Shown here in pieces: positions 9,032 through 16,689 of a stretch of 64,000 nucleotides of DNA; position 1 is the first letter of the stretch, and each line of letters starts with the position of its first letter. Source of the stretch: Poriferisodalis sp022821985 (lineage in GTDB: Bacteria; Actinomycetota; Acidimicrobiia; Acidimicrobiales; Poriferisodalaceae); NCBI RefSeq assembly GCF_965219595.1, contig NZ_OZ244781.1, positions 3,534,001 to 3,598,000 of the forward strand, given 5' to 3'. The position numbers and the translations under genes are program-made. The notes beneath the pieces were generated by a model, which had not been told where the DNA came from, searched no databases, and saw only the letters and a program-made list of their open reading frames with translations.

Positions 9032-10177
9032 CTAGATGGCGCCGGCGCGGCGGTAGGCGTCCAACACGAGCCCGTGAAAGTGGTGCACACCGTGCTCGGA
9101 GAGCCCGGAGCCGTCTGGATCGCACACGATGCGGCCCTGGGTGAACGCCGGCGTGCGCATCCCGTTCTGGACGCTCTCCACGATGCCGATGTCCTCGGGT
9201 TGGAGGATCTCGTCGATGTAGCGCATCGACTCGATGTCGCCCGGGTCCAGCTCCGCCGATTCGAAGTAGAAGTCGATCGTCTCGTGAGTCGTCTCGGGCC
9301 CGGTGGGCACCATCTGCATGATGCTGAAGTTGCCTCGACCCGGGTAGCGCATCAAGCAGGTGTTGGGCCACAGCCACCACACGGCGAGATTCTTCACGCT
9401 GGAGCCCTCGACGTCGTAGGCCGAGTTGTCCGAGTGGCCCGCCCGTGCCATGTGGCTGGAATAGATGCCGTGCGTGGTGACCCGATAGGTGTCCATCTCC
9501 ACCAGCGTCACGAAGTCTGGGTGGGCGATGTGGCAGTGGTAGCACTCGAGGAAGTTGTCGACCACGTTCTTCCAGTTGGAGGCGATCTCGTAGCTGAAGC
9601 GCCGGACGTGGGTCAGCTCGGCCACGTCGGGCGCCCAGCGCGCGATCTCGGCGCCGAAGCCACCGGATTGGACCGCCAGCGACTCGGCATCGGGGTCGAG
9701 GTTGACGTAGACGAAGCCGCCGAACTCCTCCGCCCGGACTGCCTGCAGGCAGATCTGCGACGGGTCGAACCCCGGCACCCGGTCCGTCTCGCGGGCCCGG
9801 TGCAGCTGGCCGGACAAGTCGTAGGCCCAGCCGTGGTACGGGCACACGATGCTGCCGGTGTTGCCGGCCCCGGCGAGCACATGGTGCGCCCGGTGCTGGC
9901 AGACGTTGTAGAACGCCCGCAGTTCGCCGTCGTTGCCTCGCACCAGCGCGACCGGCATGCCAGCGACCTCCAGCGCCACGTAGTCGCCGGGGTTGCGCAG
10001 CGACTCGACGTGGCACACCCACTGCCAGCTGCGAGCGAACACCTCACGCTGCTCGATGTCGTGCCAACGCTGGGAGATGTACGCATCGGCGTGCAATGAC
10101 ATCGAGTTGGCAGGGTCGGCGTCGAAGCCCGCAGCGATGTTGACGGGAGCGTCGTGGTCAAGCGGCGTCGTCGGCAT
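9032..10177 (-). CDS. Rieske non-haem iron oxygenase, alpha subunit
   Basis: 381 residues. The Rieske [2Fe-2S] ligands are C93-x-H95 (VCQHR) and C112-x2-H115 (CPYHGW). The mononuclear iron site is visible in NWKNVVDNFLECYHCHIAHP: bridging Asp207, His214 and His219. The surroundings resemble oxygenases that demethylate or cleave quaternary ammonium and related compounds (choline, carnitine and stachydrine type) at least as much as ring-hydroxylating dioxygenases. I infer an N- or O-dealkylation or hydroxylation step. No ferredoxin or reductase gene is adjacent, so electron donors must come from elsewhere. It lies 9 bp after the upstream aminotransferase, between two aminotransferase paralogues. 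Confidence 0.92.
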   Translation of the reverse strand: MPTTPLDHDAPVNIAAGFDADPANSMSLHADAYISQRWHDIEQREVFARSWQWVCHVESLRNPGDYVALEVAGMPVALVRGNDGELRAFYNVCQHRAHHVLAGAGNTGSIVCPYHGWAYDLSGQLHRARETDRVPGFDPSQICLQAVRAEEFGGFVYVNLDPDAESLAVQSGGFGAEIARWAPDVAELTHVRRFSYEIASNWKNVVDNFLECYHCHIAHPDFVTLVEMDTYRVTTHGIYSSHMARAGHSDNSAYDVEGSSVKNLAVWWLWPNTCLMRYPGRGNFSIMQMVPTGPETTHETIDFYFESAELDPGDIESMRYIDEILQPEDIGIVESVQNGMRTPAFTQGRIVCDPDGSGLSEHGVHHFHGLVLDAYRRAGAI

Positions 10178-10186
10178 TGCCCCGCA

Positions 10187-11539
10187 TTATCCCCCCGGCA
10201 GCGAGGCCGCTGCGGCCATCAGGAAGTGCTCGATGTCTTCGTCGGTGGTGGCCAGATTCAGCGAACCCAGGCTGTCGCCGATGAAGTACACGCCGTTGGC
10301 CTGCATGCGCAGGCCGAACTGCTCGACGACCGCCTTCTCGTCGCTGGATTGGTAGGAGTCGCGGTAGTTGCGAATGTGTCGCTGGTGGGAGTGCACCCGG
10401 AACAGGCTGCCCCGGCCCGTCACCTGCCACTCCAGGCCCGCACGGTCGAAGAGCTCCCGCAGGCCCGAGCGCACCGCTTCACCGATGTAGTCGAGCCGGG
10501 CGAACGCGTCGTGGTCGAGTCGAGTCATCGTCTCGTGGCCGGCAGCCATCGTGATGGGGTTGGCCGAAAACGTGCCGCCGGAGGGCACCTTGGCCCGGTC
10601 GCCGTCGATCCGCACAAAGGTCTCCATCGGACCTGTGCGCCCAGCGATCGCTCCCACCGGGAATCCCCCGCCGATGATCTTGCCCAGCGTGGTCAGGTCG
10701 GGGTCGATCTCTGCCAGCGTCTGCATGCCCCCGTGGCCCAGCCGGAACGTGATCACCTCGTCGAGCACCAGCAGGGCCCCCACCTTGCGGGTGGTCTCGC
10801 GCACGGCTGCGATGAACTCAGGTTCGAGGTCGGGCATCCCGACCCGGTTCGGCATCGGGTCGAGCAGCACCGCGGCAAGCTGATCCCCGGCCTGCTCGAT
10901 GGCCACGCGGGCGCCCTCGGCGTCGTTGTAGGCGATGATGCCGACCTCGTGCGCGACTGAGGTGGGCGTGCCGAACGCGTAGGGCACCGTCCGGGGCGCA
11001 GCCACATCTCCCCAGTTGCTGGGATCTGCCCCAAGGCTGGCCTCGGCGTGGTCGTAGGTGCCGTGATAGGAGCCTTCCACCTTGATCACGTTGGGGCGGC
11101 CCGTGAACCCGCGTGCTGCCTTCAGCGCAGCCATCACGGCCTCGGTGCCGGAGTTGCAGAAACGGATCAGCTCGAAGCTCTCCACGCGCTCGCAGAGCAG
11201 TTCGGCCAGATCGATCTCGACATCGTTGGCAAGCGAGAAGGCCGAGCCCCGCGCCATCCGCACCGCAACGGCTGCTGAGATGCCCGGATCGGCATGGCCG
11301 ATGATGATCGAGGCGAAGTTGTTGTTGCAGTCGAGGTAGCGGTTGCCGTCCACATCGGTGACCCACGCACCGGCGGCGTGGTCGACATAGATGGGATGGG
11401 GGCGCCGCAGCAGCATCGACCGCGACGAGCCGTCGGGAATCGAGCGCTGGGCCCGCTCATAGAGCGCCGCCGACTGCGGTGCGCTCCAGCCCTGCTCCCG
11501 CATCTGGCCTCCCCGATCAGGCCGGGATCGTCCCGGCAT
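10187..11539 (-). CDS. Class III aminotransferase, glutamate-1-semialdehyde aminomutase-like (copy 2)
   Basis: 450 residues, paralogous to the product at 7639: PQSAALYERAQRSIPDG against SQSAALYEKAHQWIPDG, RYLDCNNNFASIIIGHADP, RFCNSGTEAVMAALKAARGF, LLVLDEVITFRLG, and the PLP lysine in GKIIGGGFPVGA. It is the first gene of the leftward operon. The reading frame is open far upstream but overlaps the divergent HyuA start, so I placed the start at ATG 11539, preceded by GAGACT at the same distance as copy 1; ATG 11503 is an alternative. Retention of two paralogues around one Rieske gene suggests two sequential or parallel amino-group steps, or a heteromeric enzyme. Confidence 0.9.
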   Translation of the reverse strand: MPGRSRPDRGGQMREQGWSAPQSAALYERAQRSIPDGSSRSMLLRRPHPIYVDHAAGAWVTDVDGNRYLDCNNNFASIIIGHADPGISAAVAVRMARGSAFSLANDVEIDLAELLCERVESFELIRFCNSGTEAVMAALKAARGFTGRPNVIKVEGSYHGTYDHAEASLGADPSNWGDVAAPRTVPYAFGTPTSVAHEVGIIAYNDAEGARVAIEQAGDQLAAVLLDPMPNRVGMPDLEPEFIAAVRETTRKVGALLVLDEVITFRLGHGGMQTLAEIDPDLTTLGKIIGGGFPVGAIAGRTGPMETFVRIDGDRAKVPSGGTFSANPITMAAGHETMTRLDHDAFARLDYIGEAVRSGLRELFDRAGLEWQVTGRGSLFRVHSHQRHIRNYRDSYQSSDEKAVVEQFGLRMQANGVYFIGDSLGSLNLATTDEDIEHFLMAAAASLPGG

Positions 11540-11550
11540 CGGCTCAGTCT

Positions 11551-11567
11551 CGCAAACCGCGGTTGCG
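11551..11567. promoter_or_regulatory. Near-palindrome in the divergent aminotransferase/HyuAB promoter region
   Basis: CGCAAACCGCGGTTGCG lies between the two divergent starts (11539 leftward, 11673 rightward). It becomes a perfect 16-bp palindrome if one A is removed. It sits 12 bases upstream of the leftward start, where a repressor or activator could act on that promoter. No regulator gene lies beside it. Confidence 0.3.
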
Positions 11568-11672
11568 CTTTCAGCGCTGCGGCACCCCCACGGCGAGAGC
11601 AATCGCGGCTGGTTGGACCCCAATCGGCGACTGCACAAGCTGTGGGTTGGGCAATGCTGCGAGACTGGGGGG

Positions 11673-14600
11673 ATGAGCGAGTCCACGACCACACCTGGCC
11701 CCAACGGCAGCACCGGTGGGGCCGACCGCTCGCAGCGACGACCGGTGGCGCCGTGGCGCATCGGTGTGGACGTCGGGGGCACCTTTACCGACTTGGTGCT
11801 GGCCGACGACCACGGCGACACCTGGGTGGCGAAAGTGCCCTCGGTCCCAGCCGACCCGAGCCGCGGTGTGCATGCCGCGCTGGCACGCGTCGCTGTCGAA
11901 GCGGGGCTGCCGCTCGATGAGGTGCTGGCCGACTGCTCGCTGTTCGTGCACGGCTCCACGGTGGCCACCAACACGATGCTGGAGGGAACCGGCGCCACCG
12001 TCGGCCTGATCGGCACCGACGGATTCCGCGACACGCTCGAGATCCGCCGGGGGCTGCGCGAGGACCAGTGGAATCACCGCGCTCCCTACGCCCCCGTGCT
12101 GGTGCCTCGCTACCTGCGGACCACGGTGCCGGGCCGCATCGACGCCGACGGCACCGAGCACGCTCCGCTCGACCTGGGCGGCCTCAGCGAGATCCTCGAC
12201 CAATTCGACAGCCACGGCGTGGAGGCCGTGGCAGTCGCCTTCATGAACTCCTTCGTCAACGACGCACACGAGCAAGCCGCAACCGAAGCGGTGCGCGAGC
12301 AGTGGGACGGCGACTGGGTGACCGCATCGGCAGCCGTGTCGCCGCTGATGGGCGAGTACGAGCGGACCTCCACGGCGGTCGTCAATGCGGCGCTCTCGCC
12401 GAAGATCGTGTCGTACCTGCAATCGCTGAACGACGATCTGGCGGCCGCCGGTTTGCGCCACTCGATCCTGCTGGTGCAGTCCAACGGCGGTGCTGCCTCG
12501 GTTGACCATCTGTCCGAGCGGCCGGTGAACCTGCTGCTGAGCGGACCCGCTGCTGCCGTGGGTGCACTGAACCTGTACCGCGAGGCGGTCGACACCGCAC
12601 TGCACAGCTCCGCGACACGCACTGCGGCGCAGCCGGGCAATCTCGTCTCGATGGAGATCGGCGGCACGTCGTGCGACGTGCTGCTGATGTCGGGCGGCGA
12701 AGTGGACACCCGCGACGAGATCATGATCGCCGGCTACCACGTCTCCACCCCGGCCATCGACATCCACACGATCGGCGCAGGCGGCGGCACGATCGCCGGC
12801 GTCGACGAAGCCGGACTGCTGTATGTAGGACCCCAGGGCGCCGGTGCTGTCCCCGGTCCTGCCTGCTACGGCAACGGCGGCGAGCTCCCCACTGTCACCG
12901 ACGCCCAGCTCGTGCTGGGCCGACTGCGTCCCGGCAAGTCGGCCGGCGGCACCTTGGACCTCGACATCGACGCCGCCCGCGAGGCGATCGAGGTCCACGT
13001 GGCCGAGCCGCTCGGGATGACCATCGAGGAGGCCGCCGCCGGGATCGTGGAAGTCGTCGAGCAGCATCTGCTCAGCGCCACCGAGCACATCTCGATCGAA
13101 CGGGGCCATTCACCCCGGCGGTTCACGATGGTTGCCGCGGGAGGCGCCGGCCCGATGCACGGCGCCCCGGTTGCTGCGGGTCTCGGCTGCGAGCGTGTCT
13201 ATGTGCCCCGGGACGCCGGTGCGCTGTGCGCCATCGGGATGCTCCACGCCGACGTGCGCCAGGACTTCACCCGCTTCCTGATGGGCTCGCTCGACGAGCT
13301 GGACACCGCGGAGATCGAGGCTGGGCTGGCCGAGCTGCAAGCGGACGCGCTCGACGTCATGGGCGCCGAGGGCTTTGATGCAGCCGCTGTGACGCTGGAC
13401 TGCGAGCTGGAGCTTCACCACCCCGGCCAGCTGTGGTCGATCCGGGTCCCGGCATTTGTCGGCAGCGCCGCAACCGTCGACGTCGCTGCTGTGCGCTCAG
13501 CGTTCGAAGCCGAGTATCAGCGCCTGTACGGCCACGTGCAGACCGACGGCACGATCATGATCGCCTCGTTGCGCTTGATCGCCCGCGCATCGACGGGCGA
13601 CGTCGTCCCCACGGCTGCGCCGCTCGCGGTCGCCGATCCTGAGCCGTTCGAGACAAGATCGGTGTGGCACGGCGCATCGGGCTGGTGCCCGACGCCGGTG
13701 TACGACGGCGAGACGCTGCGCTCGGGTCACCAGATCGTCGGGCCGGCACTCGTCGAGGAGCTGACCACCACGATCGTCGCTCGCCCCGGCGACCGCCTGT
13801 GGGTGGACGCCAGCGGCGACCTGTTCATCGATCTCGCACCCAGCGAGGCCGAGGCGACCGAAGGCGGGGCGACCGGTCGAGCCACGACGACGCGTGCGGG
13901 CGGCGAGCTCGACCCGGTCGTGCTGGCCGTGATGCAGAACCGGCTGGACCAGATCAGCCGCCACATGGGCTGGGTGATGACTCGCACCGCCCGCAGCACG
14001 ATCTTCAGCCAGAGCCACGACTTCTCCTGCTTCGTGACGACTCCCGACGGGACGCTGGTGGCCAACGCCGACGGCATCCCGATCCACACCGGCGGCGGCG
14101 GATTCGCCGTGCGAGCGCTGCTGGCCAAGTACGGCGGCCGCATCGAGCCCGAGGACGTGTACCTGCTGTCGGACCCCTATGTGGCCGGCGGCAACCACCT
14201 GCCCGACTGGGTCATCGCCCGGCCGATCTTCGCCGAATCAGACGAATCAGACGAGTCTGTCGACGGCGCTGACGCACCCCCGCTCATCGGCTTCTGCTGC
14301 AACCGCGCGCACCAATCCGACATCGGCGGCGGCCTGGCCGGCACCTACAACCCCGAAGCCACCGAGATCTGGCAGGAGGGCATCCGCCTGCCGGTGCTCA
14401 AGCTGGTCGAAGCCGGCACGGTCCGGGAAGATCTCTGGGAGCTGCTGCTCATCAACTGCCGCACACCCGAGCTGCTCGACGGCGACCTGCTGGCCATGAT
14501 CGGCTCGACCCGGATCGGTGCCGAACGGGTCATCGGGCTTGCAACCGAGCTGGGCATCGACGCCTACCAGGCCTATCTCGACGGCGTGCTCGAGCACGGC

Positions 14601-15698
14601 GAGCGCCGCATGCGCGCCGCCATTGCGGCCCTGCCCGACGGCACCTACTACGGCGAGGACCGCACCGACAATGACTGCTTCGGACCGGCAGACATCGCCG
14701 TGCGCGTCCGCATGACCATCACCGGCGACGAGATGGAGCTGGACTTCACCGGCACTGATCCGCAGATCGAGGGCTTCAAGAACAGCTCGGTCGCCAACAC
14801 CTACTCGTCGGTGTTCCTGGCGCTGTCGTCGTTCTTCGACACGTCGATCCCTCGCAATGAGGGCACCTACCGGCCGGTCACGGTCATCGCCCCCGAGGGC
14901 AGCATCGTGAATGCCCGGCCGCCGGCACCGATGACCATGAACACGGTGTACGTGGCACACGAGATCGTGATCGCCACCTGGCAGGCGCTCGCCCAGGCGG
15001 ACCCGGGCAGGGCATGTGCGGCGTGGTCCAAAACGATGCACGGGCATGTGGCCGGCCGCAATGACGACGGCACCACGTGGGTGATGTACCAGTGGCACGC
15101 CATGGGCACGCCAGGCGCCACCGCAGAGCGTGACGGCTTCGTGCAGATGGGGCACCTGATCAGCCTCGGCGGCCTCGACATGCCCAACCTGGAGTTCCAC
15201 GAGCAGATGTATCCGGTGCGCTACGTGCGCCACGAGCAACGCCGCGACAACGCCGGGCCGGGTCGCCGCCGCGGCGGCACCGGGGTGCGGTACGAGGCCG
15301 ACATCCTCCAACCCGCCATCTGGTCGTTCCGGGCGGAAGGCCTCGACACGCCCTCGGGACACGGTGTGCGCGGCGGCGGCACCGGCGGGGTCGGCTTGGA
15401 GTGGATCGCTCCCGTCGACACCGAGTCCGACGGGCCGACGTTCGTGCCGCCCAAGTACGGCGTGAAGCGGATGGGTCCCGCACGCATGATCGCCGACACG
15501 CCCGGCGGGGGCGGCTGGGGCGACGCGTTCGAGCGTGAGCCCAGCGCAGTGCTGCGGGACGTGATGGACGACGTTGTCAGCGTCGAGGGCGCCCGTCGCG
15601 ACTACGGGGTTGTGATCGGCGACGATGGCCGATCCGTCGATGTCGAAGCGACCGCTCGACTGCGTGCAGACGGTCCGACCGCTTCAACGACCGCCTGA
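11673..15698 (+). CDS. Fused HyuA-HyuB hydantoinase / 5-oxoprolinase-type ATP-dependent amidohydrolase
   Basis: 1341 residues, about the length of full 5-oxoprolinases. The N-terminal HyuA half starts at WRIGVDVGGTFTDLVLADDH (ATP-binding, hydantoinase/oxoprolinase N-domain), with FVHGSTVATNTMLEGTGA and MEIGGTSCDVLLM further on. The HyuB half begins near residue 745 with LDPVVLAVMQNRLDQISRHM and contains SHDFSCFV, SDPYVAGGNHLPDW and a late GGTGVRYE stretch. The family opens cyclic amides (5-oxoproline, N-methylhydantoin, hydantoins) with ATP hydrolysis. ATG 11673 follows a G-run and has GAGACT just upstream. It is divergent from the aminotransferase-Rieske operon and followed by a hydrolase, so ring opening of a cyclic amide intermediate is a plausible role. 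Confidence 0.92.
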   Translation: MSESTTTPGPNGSTGGADRSQRRPVAPWRIGVDVGGTFTDLVLADDHGDTWVAKVPSVPADPSRGVHAALARVAVEAGLPLDEVLADCSLFVHGSTVATNTMLEGTGATVGLIGTDGFRDTLEIRRGLREDQWNHRAPYAPVLVPRYLRTTVPGRIDADGTEHAPLDLGGLSEILDQFDSHGVEAVAVAFMNSFVNDAHEQAATEAVREQWDGDWVTASAAVSPLMGEYERTSTAVVNAALSPKIVSYLQSLNDDLAAAGLRHSILLVQSNGGAASVDHLSERPVNLLLSGPAAAVGALNLYREAVDTALHSSATRTAAQPGNLVSMEIGGTSCDVLLMSGGEVDTRDEIMIAGYHVSTPAIDIHTIGAGGGTIAGVDEAGLLYVGPQGAGAVPGPACYGNGGELPTVTDAQLVLGRLRPGKSAGGTLDLDIDAAREAIEVHVAEPLGMTIEEAAAGIVEVVEQHLLSATEHISIERGHSPRRFTMVAAGGAGPMHGAPVAAGLGCERVYVPRDAGALCAIGMLHADVRQDFTRFLMGSLDELDTAEIEAGLAELQADALDVMGAEGFDAAAVTLDCELELHHPGQLWSIRVPAFVGSAATVDVAAVRSAFEAEYQRLYGHVQTDGTIMIASLRLIARASTGDVVPTAAPLAVADPEPFETRSVWHGASGWCPTPVYDGETLRSGHQIVGPALVEELTTTIVARPGDRLWVDASGDLFIDLAPSEAEATEGGATGRATTTRAGGELDPVVLAVMQNRLDQISRHMGWVMTRTARSTIFSQSHDFSCFVTTPDGTLVANADGIPIHTGGGGFAVRALLAKYGGRIEPEDVYLLSDPYVAGGNHLPDWVIARPIFAESDESDESVDGADAPPLIGFCCNRAHQSDIGGGLAGTYNPEATEIWQEGIRLPVLKLVEAGTVREDLWELLLINCRTPELLDGDLLAMIGSTRIGAERVIGLATELGIDAYQAYLDGVLEHGERRMRAAIAALPDGTYYGEDRTDNDCFGPADIAVRVRMTITGDEMELDFTGTDPQIEGFKNSSVANTYSSVFLALSSFFDTSIPRNEGTYRPVTVIAPEGSIVNARPPAPMTMNTVYVAHEIVIATWQALAQADPGRACAAWSKTMHGHVAGRNDDGTTWVMYQWHAMGTPGATAERDGFVQMGHLISLGGLDMPNLEFHEQMYPVRYVRHEQRRDNAGPGRRRGGTGVRYEADILQPAIWSFRAEGLDTPSGHGVRGGGTGGVGLEWIAPVDTESDGPTFVPPKYGVKRMGPARMIADTPGGGGWGDAFEREPSAVLRDVMDDVVSVEGARRDYGVVIGDDGRSVDVEATARLRADGPTASTTA

Positions 15699-15740
15699 CC
15701 CCCCAGAGAATCCTGATTCCCCGACAGGGAGACGTTCGCA

Positions 15741-16538
15741 ATGACGCTCGTGCTCGTTCACGGCAACCCCGAGACAACCGCCATCTGGGATCCGATGCGC
15801 GCCGCCCTCGAGCGCCACGGCATCGGCCCTGCCGACGTTGTGGCGCTGTCGCCGCCGGGGTTCGGCGTACCGGCGCCCGAGGGCTTCGGCGCCAGCATGA
15901 ACGAGTACAGGGACTGGCTCGCAGCCGAGCTGGAGCAACTGCTCGCGGCCGGCGCCGAGCACGTGGACCTGCTGGGGCATGACTGGGGAGGTGGCCATGT
16001 CATGCGCATCGCCATGGAACGCCCAGACCTGATCCGCTCGTGGTGCACCGACGTCATCGGCCTGTTCGATCCCGACTACGTCTGGCATGACGCGGCACAG
16101 CTCTGGCAGACACCCGAGGGAGATGCCTCCATCGAGCGCATGATCAGCCGTCCTGACGACGAGCGAGTCGCCTTCTATGCAGGTCTCGGCATGGGACCCG
16201 AGGTGGCCGAAGCCGTGGTGCCCCACATCAACGCCGACATGGGCCGGTGCATCCTGGCGCTCTACCGCGATGCTGCCCAGCCCGCCATGGCCGACCTGGG
16301 CTTCAACATCGCTGCGGCCGGCCGACGGCCCGGCCTGTGCATCCTGGCGGCAGGCGATCACTTCACCGGCGGCGGTGTCATGCATCGCCGTATCGCCACC
16401 CGCGCGGGCGCCAGGGTCACCGAGCTGCTGGACGTGGGCCACTGGTGGATGTGCGAGAACCCGGGCCTCGCGGCGCACACCGTGGCGAGCTGGCTGGCAT
16501 CGCTCGACAGGGCCGCCACCGCTCGGGCCGACGGCTGA
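15741..16538 (+). CDS. Alpha/beta hydrolase, epoxide hydrolase / haloalkane dehalogenase-like
   Basis: 265 residues. LVLVHGNPETTAIWD holds the oxyanion-hole HGNP. The nucleophile position is Asp81 in GHDWGGG, which is the epoxide hydrolase/dehalogenase type rather than Ser. The catalytic His is probably in the C-terminal VGHWWMCENP segment. Start ATG 15741 has an ACAGGGAG sequence upstream. It lies 42 bp after HyuAB on the same strand and is probably co-transcribed. The exact chemistry is not readable. Confidence 0.85.
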   Translation: MTLVLVHGNPETTAIWDPMRAALERHGIGPADVVALSPPGFGVPAPEGFGASMNEYRDWLAAELEQLLAAGAEHVDLLGHDWGGGHVMRIAMERPDLIRSWCTDVIGLFDPDYVWHDAAQLWQTPEGDASIERMISRPDDERVAFYAGLGMGPEVAEAVVPHINADMGRCILALYRDAAQPAMADLGFNIAAAGRRPGLCILAAGDHFTGGGVMHRRIATRAGARVTELLDVGHWWMCENPGLAAHTVASWLASLDRAATARADG

Positions 16539-16689
16539 ACAGCCTGCCCTACTGCCCATCCTGCAGCGCTCAGCGCCGGCTGGGCGTTGGGCTACTGTCG
16601 CGGCTGACGCCCGGTCGTGCGCGGCCGGGCACGCCGTTCTGAACGCAATCCGGCGCCCCGCAGGGGTGCCAGCCACAAGGGGGCAAGCG

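Noticed and set aside
10187..12034. 615-codon reading of the second aminotransferase
   Set aside because: The extra N-terminal part overlaps the divergent HyuAB start, is low-complexity and has no counterpart in the paralogue; the start was set at 11539.
11571..13109. 512-codon leftward frame opposite HyuA
   Set aside because: Shadow of the HyuA reading frame in high-GC DNA; composition is His/Arg/Val-rich with no motifs.
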